From Saprospiraceae bacterium (GTDB lineage Bacteria; Bacteroidota; Bacteroidia; Chitinophagales; Saprospiraceae): a stretch of 21,161 nucleotides of DNA. The translations under genes and the position numbers were made by a program. Each line of letters begins with the position of its first letter. Within the stretch, counting starts at the first letter, position 1. The stretch lies in assembly GCA_020436865.1 (NCBI GenBank), contig JAGQXA010000852.1:1-21161 (forward strand), written 5' to 3'. This document shows, in pieces, positions 1 to 7,148 of this stretch. A model generated the notes under the pieces. The model saw nothing but the letters and a program-made list of their open reading frames with translations, was not told the DNA's origin and made no database searches.

Positions 1-964
1 AATCCAGATGCGTGACAAAACGCACCGTTTGCGGCCCGAACGCAGTGGCCTTGATCCCCCTTTTTTCCAATTTTTCCACATAGGCCGCCGCCGTCAGCGG
101 TGGTTGCAGGTCAAAGATCAGGATGTTCGACTGTACGGGCCGGACGTCGGCCACATAGGGCAGTGCTTCCAACAAACGGCCGATGATGCGCGCCCGTTCG
201 TTGTCTTCCCGCAAGCGCTCCACATGATGATCGAGCGCATAGATACCCGCCGCGGCCAGGATGCCGGCCTGACGCATTCCGCCACCCATGACCTTGCGCA
301 CGCGCCGCGCCTGCCGGATGAAGGTCGCATCGCCGATCAGCAAGGAACCGACCGGGGCGCCAAGCCCTTTGGAAAGGCAGATGGAGATACTATCGAACTC
401 GCGCCCGGTCTCGATCGTAGATTCGCCGGTTTCCACCAGGGCATTGAACAGCCGCGCCCCATCGAGATGAAGCCGCAAGCCTTGCTGCAGACACAGCTGC
501 CGGATCGGGCGCAGTTCCGCCAGGGTATAGATCGAGCCGCCGCCCTTGTTGCAGGTATTCTCCAACACGACCAGCCGGGTTCTGGGCAGCCAGTCGAAGG
601 GCGGTTTGATGGCCGCTTCGATCTGGGCCGCAGTGATCTTTCCGTGAGTGCCCGCCAGCAAATTGACGGCCACTCCCGAGTGGAAGGCGTAGCCGCCGAC
701 TTCGTACTGATAGACGTGCGAAAAGTGGTCGCAGATCACTTCGTCGAGCGGTTGGGTATGAACCTTTACCGCGATCTGGTTGGTCATGGTGCCGGAAGGG
801 CAAAAGAGCGCAGCTTCTTTTCCGAACAAGGCGGCCGCTTTGTCTTCCAGGGCGTTTACGGTCGGATCTTCGCCAAATACGTCGTCGCCCACTTCCGCTC
901 CGATCATCGCCTCCAGCATCGCCGGGGTGGGCTTGGTGACCGTATCACTTAGCAGATTGATCAT
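1..964 (-). CDS. ltaE: Low-specificity L-threonine aldolase (3' end cut by the window)
   Basis: PLP-dependent enzyme of the beta-eliminating lyase/threonine aldolase family, which splits L-threonine or allo-threonine into glycine and acetaldehyde in the cytosol. Reading leftwards from ATG 964-962, the protein begins MINLLSDTVTKPTPAML and stays open for 321 codons to the window edge. Seen motifs: SDTVTKPT at the N-terminus, GDDVFGEDP near residues 26-34, His83 in the position that stacks on the PLP ring in E. coli LtaE, LHLDGARL near 166-172 (Asp168), and the Schiff-base lysine in LSKGLGAPVGS (about Lys199). Family members are about 330-345 residues, so only a short C-terminal piece is missing. 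It is divergent from the lipoprotein gene at 1097, with a 132-bp shared upstream region. The family assignment is firm; substrate preference among L-threonine, allo-threonine and phenylserine cannot be read from sequence. Confidence 0.93.
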   Translation of the reverse strand, partial: MINLLSDTVTKPTPAMLEAMIGAEVGDDVFGEDPTVNALEDKAAALFGKEAALFCPSGTMTNQIAVKVHTQPLDEVICDHFSHVYQYEVGGYAFHSGVAVNLLAGTHGKITAAQIEAAIKPPFDWLPRTRLVVLENTCNKGGGSIYTLAELRPIRQLCLQQGLRLHLDGARLFNALVETGESTIETGREFDSISICLSKGLGAPVGSLLIGDATFIRQARRVRKVMGGGMRQAGILAAAGIYALDHHVERLREDNERARIIGRLLEALPYVADVRPVQSNILIFDLQPPLTAAAYVEKLEKRGIKATAFGPQTVRFVTHLD

Positions 965-1096
965 GTGTGCCGATTGGTTTGCGGTAAATTTGCCAATTTT
1001 TGCCGACTTTCTATACGGTTCGCCGGTCGGCTACGTTGAGAATATGCCCGCAAGGTCGTAATTTCGGGGCTTCGTTAACCTTCCAAATCCGTTCCC

Positions 1097-1663
1097 ATGT
1101 ACAAGAGAACTCTTGCCGTCCTGCTGTTTTTTTCCGCCGTTCTTTTTTCCTGTCAGAATGCCGGGCAGCCCACGGCTGAACCGGGAACCGATCCCGTGGC
1201 CGCTCCCGGATCGGAAGAGTCGGTTCTGGCCCAACTGAAACGCGAGGCCCTGCCTTCCGACGACCTCCTCGGGCGGCTCAAGCAGGGGCTGGTGCGCCTG
1301 CAGGAAGGATACGACCAGGCCGAAGGCCGCATGCCCTCCGTCAAAGAGGTCGAAGTGTCGATCGATGCCGAATGCCTGCTGAGCATTTCCAACAAGGCCG
1401 ACGGCGGCACCATGGTCCAGGTGAATCTCAAAGACCTCGACACCAACGGCCTGAGCCTGATCCCCGATCTGGCCCAGGGCGAGTTTCCCGGCCTGCGGAT
1501 CAAGACCATCGAACAAAAGCCGACCGTATTGCACTATCAGGGCGGCCGGCTGGTCGACAAAGGCGACGAACTGGTGATCTATCTGGCCGACCGCACCGCT
1601 ATCGAGTCGGTCACCCCCGCCATTCTGCAATCGATCTATTTGTGTCAGGGCTTGATCGAATAG
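1097..1663 (+). CDS. Small predicted lipoprotein, function unknown
   Basis: Encodes 188 residues. The N-terminus is a lipoprotein signal: MYKR, a hydrophobic stretch of about 12 residues, then lipobox LFSC with the lipidated cysteine at residue 19. A Pro/Gly/Ala/Glu-rich linker follows (QPTAEPGTDPVAAPG), typical after lipidation sites. The rest is a compact, charged domain of about 140 residues with alternating strands and one other Cys pair, near residues 93 and 183. I do not recognise the domain. It is preceded by the divergent threonine aldolase gene and followed by the Nudix regulator gene after 82 bp; no operon partner is evident. A reverse-strand open frame over the same bases (1031-1630) lacks any signal or domain and is treated as a shadow. 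The lipoprotein call is an inference from the signal sequence; the location (inner or outer membrane) is not determined. Confidence 0.75.
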   Translation: MYKRTLAVLLFFSAVLFSCQNAGQPTAEPGTDPVAAPGSEESVLAQLKREALPSDDLLGRLKQGLVRLQEGYDQAEGRMPSVKEVEVSIDAECLLSISNKADGGTMVQVNLKDLDTNGLSLIPDLAQGEFPGLRIKTIEQKPTVLHYQGGRLVDKGDELVIYLADRTAIESVTPAILQSIYLCQGLIE

Positions 1664-1694
1664 GGGCTCAAAATTGATCTTTGTCGGGCGGGAG

Positions 1695-1709
1695 GTGTAT
1701 TTATTACAC
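1695..1709. promoter_or_regulatory. Candidate operator: inverted repeat GTGTA-N5-TACAC
   Basis: A perfect inverted repeat with 5-bp arms (1695-1699 and 1705-1709) around an AT-rich 5-bp spacer lies 36 bp before the annotated start of the Nudix-type regulator. Position and AT-rich centre suit an autoregulatory operator. No other copy was found in the window, so the assignment is weak. Confidence 0.3.
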
Positions 1710-1745
1710 TATTCCGGGTAGAACGATTGTGCCGACTGGGAAAAA

Positions 1746-2510
1746 ATGTTAATTTTTGCAGACGAACTATATAACGAACAGGAAATGACGGAATTTAATA
1801 ACTTCTTTAAATCCGCCTTTTCGGTAGACAACGTCATTTTTGGCTTCGACGAAGGGGATTTGAAGGTGCTTCTGATCAAGCGTGGGGCCGAACCCTTCAA
1901 GGGCAAATGGGCGTTACCGGGCGATCTGGTCTATCCGAACGAAGACCTCGACGCCGCTGCCGGGAGGGTCCTGGAAGAACTGACCGGCTTGCGGGAAGTA
2001 TACCTTGAGCAGGTGAAAGCCTTTGGCGCCGTGAACCGCCACCCGCTGGGCCGGGTGATCACCGTAGCCTATTACTCGCTGATCAAGATCAATAAGTACG
2101 TCGTTACTCCTGCTTCGTTCGCGCAGAAGGCGAAGTGGCATTCGATCGCCGAAGTGAACGATCTGGCCTTCGATCACAACGAGATCCTCAACGCTTGTTT
2201 CGACCGGCTCAAGCAGCGCGTCCGCACGCGTCCGCTGGGCTTCGAGCTATTGCCCCCGAAATTCACCTTGACGGAATTGCAACACCTCTACGAGGCCATC
2301 CTGGAAACGGAACTCGACAAGCGTAACTTCCGCAAGAAGATCCTGTCGATGAACCTGCTGATCGATCTGGATGAAACGCAGGAAGGCGTCGCCCACCGTC
2401 CGGCAAAGTTGTTCGAGTTCGATCGCGACCGCTATGAAAAATTGGTGAAAGACGGGTTTTCCTTCGAGTTGAAGGAGTCGAAACGCAAGTTGGTTCCCAC
2501 CCAGAGCTGA
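1746..2510 (+). CDS. Nudix-fold transcriptional regulator, NrtR/AraR-like
   Basis: Encodes 254 residues with two parts. Residues about 26-150 form a Nudix fold (VDNVIFGFDEGDLKVLLIKR, then KGKWALPGD). Residues about 170-250 match the C-terminal winged helix of NrtR-type regulators (FTLTELQHLYEAILE, RNFRKKIL). The Nudix box GX5EX7REUXEEXGU is broken: numbered from this start, Gly60 is Asp, and two of the three core glutamates are lost (position 75 Val, 79 Leu), while Glu66, Arg74, Glu78 and Gly81 remain. Such decay is known in regulators of this family (NrtR; AraR of Bacteroides), which bind nucleotide or sugar ligands rather than hydrolyse them. The ligand and regulon are not evident; no sugar or NAD gene is adjacent. 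ATG 1785 (MTEFNNFF) is an equally plausible start. The stop is 3 bp from the end of the convergent gene at 2514-3302. Confidence 0.85.
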   Translation: MLIFADELYNEQEMTEFNNFFKSAFSVDNVIFGFDEGDLKVLLIKRGAEPFKGKWALPGDLVYPNEDLDAAAGRVLEELTGLREVYLEQVKAFGAVNRHPLGRVITVAYYSLIKINKYVVTPASFAQKAKWHSIAEVNDLAFDHNEILNACFDRLKQRVRTRPLGFELLPPKFTLTELQHLYEAILETELDKRNFRKKILSMNLLIDLDETQEGVAHRPAKLFEFDRDRYEKLVKDGFSFELKESKRKLVPTQS

Positions 2511-2513
2511 TCC

Positions 2514-3302
2514 TCAATACACGATGCCCTGGTCGTCGACCAGATAGAAGTCGATCCCGTCGGGATACTGGTTCCGGTACTGCCCGATCAGGTCGATCAG
2601 GTCTTGCCCGTTCCCGTCGAACTGGTACATGAACTTATTGGTATAGGGATGTCCGGTCGACTGTGAATAGACGATCTCGTCGGCCACGTTGATCGTAAAA
2701 TACCCGTAATAGCCCGGATCGTATGGCCGTGATTCGGCGATCAGTTCGAGATCGTGCAGGAATTCCATGGCCGGTCCTGCGAAGCCGGGTTGCGCGTATC
2801 CGACGTAGCCCCAGACGGTGTGATCCGGTATGCGCAACAGCCGGGAATGGACGAGTTCGATCCCGTCGTAGGAGTCGAGTTGTATTTCGAAGTACTCGTC
2901 GTTGACCGTGAGCGTGCCGATGTTGTGCACTGTATTTTTCAGGTTGACCTCCAGGCCATACATGCCTTCTACCAGATAACCCACCTCTATGTCGGCAGTC
3001 GCCGCCCCTTCGCCCGGCTGGCACTCGTCGGGAGGCAGGATCTCATTGAGCGACAGGAACAGGGTGCCGTTCTGCCGGTGGTACGTATGGGAGATCAGGT
3101 AGTTCTTGCAATCCTGCGCTTCGATGGAGGAGGCTTTGAAAATGAGCTTTCGTTGCAGCGTATCCAACTGTTCGAATAGGTCGACATAGAACGTCTTGGG
3201 AATGTCGACGACGATTCCCGGATCGTCTGATTTTACGCTGCAACCGCACAGCCAGGAGGCGGTCAGGATCACAAAAAATAGTCGGTAAGTGCTTTTCTTC
3301 AT
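2514..3302 (-). CDS. Predicted lipoprotein, function unknown
   Basis: Encodes 262 residues. MKKSTYR and a hydrophobic core lead to lipobox LCGC, with Cys21 as the lipidation site. The mature part (about 240 residues) is rich in Tyr, Asp and Gly and predicted by eye to be mainly beta structure, with paired cysteines near residues 65 and 94 (DCKNYL, DECQPGE). The C-terminus is acidic and aromatic (DGIDFYLVDDQGIVY). I do not recognise a family. It stands alone on its strand, tail to tail with the Nudix regulator (3-bp gap), and is divergent from the export operon. A site matching the Bacteroidota -7 box lies 69 bp upstream. Position next to a MacAB-like pump does not by itself show a link to it. 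Confidence 0.75.
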   Translation of the reverse strand: MKKSTYRLFFVILTASWLCGCSVKSDDPGIVVDIPKTFYVDLFEQLDTLQRKLIFKASSIEAQDCKNYLISHTYHRQNGTLFLSLNEILPPDECQPGEGAATADIEVGYLVEGMYGLEVNLKNTVHNIGTLTVNDEYFEIQLDSYDGIELVHSRLLRIPDHTVWGYVGYAQPGFAGPAMEFLHDLELIAESRPYDPGYYGYFTINVADEIVYSQSTGHPYTNKFMYQFDGNGQDLIDLIGQYRNQYPDGIDFYLVDDQGIVY

Positions 3303-3370
3303 CAGGTGCGTATTCTCTGCAGGTCATTTCGAAAACGAAGCCGCTAATAAAATGCTGCTTGACCGCAGCA

Positions 3371-3378
3371 CAAATTTA
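3371..3378 (-). promoter_or_regulatory. Candidate -7 box for the lipoprotein gene at 2514-3302
   Basis: On the minus strand the bases read TAAATTTG, an exact match to the Bacteroidota -7 consensus TAnnTTTG, 69 bp upstream of the lipoprotein start. No clear TTG -33 element stands at the usual spacing, so this is tentative. The rest of the 299-bp divergent region (3303-3601) is AT-rich and holds no convincing gene; no clear promoter for the export operon was found in it. Confidence 0.3.
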
Positions 3379-3601
3379 CAATTCTATACTCAAGCGAGAG
3401 TGATTTGGGAATTATTAAGACGGACCAACAGCTGTCGCTTGCGTATAGGCTTGCCCTGCACCATAGGTCGGTCTATTCCTTGCCGGGCATCGTTCGTCCA
3501 TCGGCAAGCAGAATTCATCCATAGATTTTGGTCGATTGCATCGATTTTCCTTTTTTGTTGCAGGCAACTTTTTTGTCCTCAAACCTGTCCTTTCCCAGTA
3601 T

Positions 3602-4297
3602 ATGATCGAGCTAAAGAACATACGAAAAGCCTATACCACGGAATACACCAAATTGGAGGTCCTCAAAGGGATCGACATGAACATCGAGCACGGAGAGTTC
3701 CTCTCCATCATGGGGTCGTCCGGTTCCGGTAAGTCTACCTTACTCAACATCATCGGCATCCTCGACGATTACGACAGCGGCGATTATCGCTTCGACGGCG
3801 AACTGATCAAAGGCCTTTCCCAACGGCAGGCCGCTCAGTATCGCAACCGCTTGATCGGCTTCGTTTTTCAGTCGTTTAACCTCCTTTCGTTCAAGACGGC
3901 CCTCGAGAACGTCGCTCTTCCACTCTACTATCAAAAAGTGGACCGAAGAAAACGGCAGACGGTCGCCATGGAATATCTCGATATGGTCGGGCTGAAAGAT
4001 TGGGCGCACCACCTGCCCAATCAGATGTCGGGTGGACAGCAACAACGGGTGGCCATCGCCCGGGCGCTGATCAGCCAGCCGAAGGTGATCCTCGCCGACG
4101 AACCGACCGGGGCCCTGGACACCAATACTTCCTACGAGGTCATGAAGATCTTTCGGGAGATCAACCAGCAGGGCATCACCATTATCGTCGTGACCCATGA
4201 GCACGACATCGCCAATATGACCAAGCGGATTATCCATTTGAAAGACGGACTGATCGACGGCTCCACCTCTGTGGCCACAGCTTCGGCGGGGAGTTGA
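3602..4297 (+). CDS. ABC transporter ATP-binding protein, MacB/LolD type
   Basis: Cytoplasmic ATPase of a type VII ABC (MacB-like mechanotransmission) transporter; 231 residues. All nucleotide-binding motifs are intact: Walker A GSSGSGKST (38-46), Q-loop with Gln90 in VFQSFNL, signature MSGGQQQR (142-149, Met for the usual Leu), Walker B VILADEPTG (Asp166, Glu167), D-loop ALD (171-173) and the switch His199. The start at 3602 (MIELKNIRKAY) fits the family; an upstream ATG at 3536 would add a non-conserved extension. It is followed after 43 bp by the first of two permeases, then an adaptor gene, forming one operon. Unlike E. coli MacB, the ATPase is a separate polypeptide, which is common in Bacteroidota. 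Substrate is unknown; candidates for such systems include peptides, lipoproteins, lipids and antibiotics. Confidence 0.93.
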   Translation: MIELKNIRKAYTTEYTKLEVLKGIDMNIEHGEFLSIMGSSGSGKSTLLNIIGILDDYDSGDYRFDGELIKGLSQRQAAQYRNRLIGFVFQSFNLLSFKTALENVALPLYYQKVDRRKRQTVAMEYLDMVGLKDWAHHLPNQMSGGQQQRVAIARALISQPKVILADEPTGALDTNTSYEVMKIFREINQQGITIIVVTHEHDIANMTKRIIHLKDGLIDGSTSVATASAGS

Positions 4298-4340
4298 TCG
4301 TCGTGTCCGGCAATATCATCCAACAAAGCCTTGATCCGCT

Positions 4341-5582
4341 ATGCTAGACCAGGACAAGTGGCGGGAGATCTTCGACTCCATCCGACGGCATAAATTGCGC
4401 ACCTTCCTGACCGCCCTGAGCGTCTGGTGGGGCATCTTTATGTTGGTCATTCTCCTGGGGGCCGGCAACGGTCTGCAAAACAGTTTTGAACGGAATTTCC
4501 GCGACGACGCGGTCAACAGCCTGTGGATCTACCGTGGCCGAACCTCCGAACCCTACAAGGGGCTACCAGCCGGACGTCGCATTCGCTTTACCAACGATGA
4601 TTACGAACTGGTGCGCGATGAGATCCCGGGGGTCGAACACATCACCGGTCGCTATTACCTCGGAGGCGAATATGTCGTCAAACGAGGGCAAACGGTGCTG
4701 TCGTACGACGTGCGCTGTGTGCATCCCGATCACCAGTATCTGGAGAATACCTTGATGGAATCCGGCCGTTTTCTCAACCTGCCGGACATCGAACAACGCC
4801 GGAAGGTTTGCGCGATCGGCAATGTCGTGGCGGAGGAGATGTTCACAGCCGAAGAAGATCCCATTGGCGAATATCTCAATGTCAAGGGCACTGAGTACCA
4901 GGTGGTAGGCGTCTTCAACGATGAAGGCCACGAAAGCGAACGCCGCAAGATCTACATCCCCATCACGACCGCTCAACGCATCTACGAAGGGGAGGATATC
5001 GTCCATCAGCTCATGGTCACGGTGGGCGACGCCACCCTCGAAGAATCGCGGGCGATCGAAGCATCGGTCCGGCAGCGGATGTCCGAGCGGCATAGTTTTG
5101 CCCTTTCCGACAAGCAGGCCCTGCGCATTTGGAACAATATTTCCGAATACCAGGATTTTCAATTGATCTTTACCTTTATCAAGGGATTTATTTGGTTTGT
5201 GGGGATCGGCAGTATCATCGCTGGCGTGATCGGGGTCAGTAACATCATGCTGATCGTCGTGAAAGACCGAACCCGCGAGATCGGAATCCGCAAGGCCCTG
5301 GGCGCTACCCCTTGGTCGATCATTGCCATGGTGCTGCAGGAGTCGGTCTTCCTGACCTCCCTGGCCGGCTATCTCGGCTTGCTCTGTGGGTTCGGCGTCG
5401 TCTACGGCATTCACCATTTTATGGAAGAGAACCAGATCGAAGTGGAGTTTTTCTACAATCCGCAGGTCGATTTTTCGACCGTGCTGACGGCCTTGCTGAC
5501 CCTCGTCTTTTGCGGCGCCCTGGCCGGCCTGATCCCGGCCCTGCAAGCTGTGCGGATCAATCCGGTGACGGCGATGAAATAG
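4341..5582 (+). CDS. MacB-like ABC transporter permease, copy 1
   Basis: Encodes 413 residues with MacB/FtsX topology. The first membrane segment is near residues 19-41 (LRTFLTALSVWWGIFMLVI). A periplasmic MacB_PCD domain spans about 45-275. Three C-terminal membrane segments follow near 280-305, 335-355 and 383-405. The FtsX motif VKDRTREIGIRKALGATP, which contacts the ATPase through its coupling helix, lies between the second and third segments. It is paralogous to the next gene (5875-7119): same length, nearly identical N-terminal membrane segment and FtsX motif, but a diverged periplasmic domain. With one ATPase gene beside two permeases, the simplest inference is a heteromeric pump. No outer-membrane TolC-type partner is present. 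The stop codon TAG at 5580-5582 is followed at once by a 9-bp tandem repeat. Confidence 0.92.
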   Translation: MLDQDKWREIFDSIRRHKLRTFLTALSVWWGIFMLVILLGAGNGLQNSFERNFRDDAVNSLWIYRGRTSEPYKGLPAGRRIRFTNDDYELVRDEIPGVEHITGRYYLGGEYVVKRGQTVLSYDVRCVHPDHQYLENTLMESGRFLNLPDIEQRRKVCAIGNVVAEEMFTAEEDPIGEYLNVKGTEYQVVGVFNDEGHESERRKIYIPITTAQRIYEGEDIVHQLMVTVGDATLEESRAIEASVRQRMSERHSFALSDKQALRIWNNISEYQDFQLIFTFIKGFIWFVGIGSIIAGVIGVSNIMLIVVKDRTREIGIRKALGATPWSIIAMVLQESVFLTSLAGYLGLLCGFGVVYGIHHFMEENQIEVEFFYNPQVDFSTVLTALLTLVFCGALAGLIPALQAVRINPVTAMK

Positions 5583-5585
5583 GAT

Positions 5586-5639
5586 GATACAAAGGATACA
5601 AAGGTAGCAGAGGTTGCAAGGGTTACAGAGGTTGAAAGG
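5586..5639 (+). repeat. Degenerate 9-bp tandem repeat (6 units) at the stop of permease 1
   Basis: Six consecutive 9-bp units can be read starting 3 bp after the permease stop: GATACAAAG, GATACAAAG, GTAGCAGAG, GTTGCAAGG, GTTACAGAG, GTTGAAAGG. The first two are identical and the others share a G-T/A-x-x-C/A-A-x-A/G-G pattern. A separate imperfect tandem pair follows at 5649-5673: ACAGATGGCAGG and ACAGTTGGCAGG, 13 bp apart with one mismatch. The region shows no sign of coding. Confidence 0.75.
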
Positions 5640-5687
5640 GGGCAAATGACAGATGGCAGGTACAGTTGGCAGGGAGCAAGGGGGCAG

Positions 5688-5730
5688 CTTCGCTGGGGCG
5701 AAGGAGCGCCAAAGGACCTCGCAGAGGTCC
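5688..5730. repeat. Two short hairpins in the permease 1 to permease 2 spacer
   Basis: Two perfect inverted repeats lie 10 bp apart. CTTCGC-TGGG-GCGAAG (5688-5703) has 6-bp arms and a 4-nt loop. GGACCTC-GCA-GAGGTCC (5714-5730) has 7-bp arms and a 3-nt loop. The second is followed by a run of C then CTCTCT rather than a T-tract, so it is not a canonical terminator. It may stabilise or process the operon mRNA, or reduce expression of the downstream permease; that is inference. Confidence 0.5.
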
Positions 5731-5780
5731 CCCCCTCTCTAGCCGACGCCAGGCTACCCCCGGACTCCCGGCATTACCGC

Positions 5781-5868
5781 CCCAACAACCCAATAACCCA
5801 ATTCCCCAATTCCCCAATAACCCAATTCCCCAATAACCCAATTCCCCAATAACCCAATAACCCAATTC
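5781..5868 (+). repeat. 8-bp tandem repeat array, 11 units, ending 6 bp before the permease 2 start codon
   Basis: Eighty-eight bases divide exactly into eleven 8-bp units of two types: CCCAATAA (five copies plus a CCCAACAA variant first) and CCCAATTC (five copies). The order is A', A, T, T, A, T, A, T, A, A, T. The array occupies the whole ribosome-binding region of the next gene, so that mRNA leader is a G-free C/A/U track with no Shine-Dalgarno sequence. Unit number does not affect a reading frame because the array lies outside the genes. Confidence 0.9.
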
Positions 5869-5874
5869 ACCAGC

Positions 5875-7119
5875 ATGTTCGACCGCGACAAATGGCAAGA
5901 GATCTTCGATACGATCCGCAAGCACAAGCTGCGGACCTTCCTCACGGCCCTGGGCGTGTGGTGGGGGATCTTTATGCTCGTTTTTCTGATGGGGGCCGGG
6001 CAAGGGCTGCAAAATGGCGTGGTGCGCATGTTCGGCACGCATGCCAAGAACGCGCTATACGTATGGACGCAGCGCACCACCATGCCCTACGAAGGCCTGG
6101 CGCCGGGGCGCTATCCGCAACTCACCTACGACGACATCGTAGCCATCGAAACGCGCTATTCCGACCTGATCGAACACATTGCGCCACGGCTCTTTGTGCC
6201 GTCGGGCGAAGTGACCCACGGCCTGCAAAAAGGATCGTACACTGTGCGGGGCGAGCGCCCCGACCTGCTGCAGATCGAGGCCATGGAGATGGTGAACGGC
6301 CGCTTTATCAACAAGCTCGACATGGAGCAAAAGCGCAAGGTCGTGACGATCGGTAAGCGCGTACGCGAGGTGCTGTTCGGGGAGGAAGATCCCATCGGGC
6401 AGTATGTGAAGATCAGCGGAGCCGAGTACCTGGTAGTCGGCGTCTTCGCCTCCACGCGCCGCGGCGGAGAGAATGCGGCGGAGGACGAGGAGACGATCTT
6501 CATGCCCCTTACGACGGCCCAGCAGGTGACCAACCGGCCACGCGACATCAATTGGTTTGTCTGCACGATCGATCCTCGCGTGCGGGTCAGCAGTGTGGAG
6601 GAAAAGATCAAGGACGTCATTCGCGACCGGCACAAGATCCATCCGGACGACCCGCAAGGGGTGCGGTCGGACAATATAGAAGAAGAGTTCCGGGAGATCA
6701 TGGGATTGTTCTTCGGGATCAAATTCCTGGTCTGGATCGTCGGGATCGGCAGCTTGCTGGCCGGGATCATCGGCGTGGGCAACATCATGCTGATCGTCGT
6801 CAAGGAACGCACGCGCGAGATCGGGATCCGCAAGGCGCTGGGCGCCACACCGGGCTCGATCGTGAGCATGATCCTGCTCGAATCCGTGGTCATTACTGCG
6901 GTCGCCGGTTATCTCGGATTACTGTCGAGCACCGGCCTCATCTACCTCATGCAGGTAGCGGTGGGGGAGGATGTGCAGTTCTTCGCCAACCCCCAGGTCA
7001 ATCTGGGCGTGGGCCTGACCGCCCTGCTCATTCTGGTGGTAGCCGGCGCCCTAACCGGTCTGGTGCCGGCATTGACCGCCGCCAGAGTGCAGCCGGTGGT
7101 CGCCTTGAAAGATGAATGA
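5875..7119 (+). CDS. MacB-like ABC transporter permease, copy 2
   Basis: Encodes 414 residues with the same plan as the preceding permease: N-terminal membrane segment (RTFLTALGVWWGIFMLVFLM, about 20-39), periplasmic MacB_PCD domain about 45-275, and three C-terminal membrane segments. The FtsX coupling motif is VKERTREIGIRKALGATPGS. The start at 5875 (MFDRDKWQEIFD) aligns with that of copy 1 (MLDQDKWREIFD), which settles the start although no Shine-Dalgarno sequence precedes it. The gene probably arose by tandem duplication of copy 1; the periplasmic halves have diverged, while the membrane and coupling parts stay close. It is followed after 29 bp by the adaptor gene. A second function, such as recognising a different substrate or a different face of the adaptor, is possible but not shown. 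Confidence 0.92.
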   Translation: MFDRDKWQEIFDTIRKHKLRTFLTALGVWWGIFMLVFLMGAGQGLQNGVVRMFGTHAKNALYVWTQRTTMPYEGLAPGRYPQLTYDDIVAIETRYSDLIEHIAPRLFVPSGEVTHGLQKGSYTVRGERPDLLQIEAMEMVNGRFINKLDMEQKRKVVTIGKRVREVLFGEEDPIGQYVKISGAEYLVVGVFASTRRGGENAAEDEETIFMPLTTAQQVTNRPRDINWFVCTIDPRVRVSSVEEKIKDVIRDRHKIHPDDPQGVRSDNIEEEFREIMGLFFGIKFLVWIVGIGSLLAGIIGVGNIMLIVVKERTREIGIRKALGATPGSIVSMILLESVVITAVAGYLGLLSSTGLIYLMQVAVGEDVQFFANPQVNLGVGLTALLILVVAGALTGLVPALTAARVQPVVALKDE

Positions 7120-7148
7120 ATTAGTCACTGAACCTAATAACCATTAGT

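Noticed and set aside
8..952. A 314-codon plus-strand open frame at the left edge
   Set aside because: The minus strand encodes a well-conserved threonine aldolase through the same bases; the plus reading has no family features.
985..992. TAAATTTG as a promoter for the lipoprotein gene at 1097
   Set aside because: The -7 box matches, but the nearest TTG upstream at a distance (957-959) is about 25 bp away and the next TTTG is only 3 bp away, so no acceptable -33 element exists; left out of the feature list.
3553..3576. GTTGC-AG-GCAAC followed by a T-run before the ABC ATPase gene, terminator-like
   Set aside because: The stem is only about 4 bp once a real loop is allowed, and it sits in front of a gene rather than after one on that strand; too weak to call.
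4563..5645. A 360-codon minus-strand open frame over permease 1
   Set aside because: Antisense to a clear FtsX/MacB permease; its first residues come from the 9-bp repeat, giving a Cys/Leu/Asn-rich artefact, and no domain is visible.
5781..5868. The 8-bp array as a CRISPR array or a telomere-like or origin repeat
   Set aside because: There are no spacers and no cas genes; the units are contiguous and only 8 bp; no replication gene is near.
5623..6042. Minus-strand open frame with a repeated Gly/Tyr/Trp/Ile-rich segment
   Set aside because: The apparent protein repeat is only the translation of the 8-bp tandem DNA array; the remainder is antisense to permease 2.
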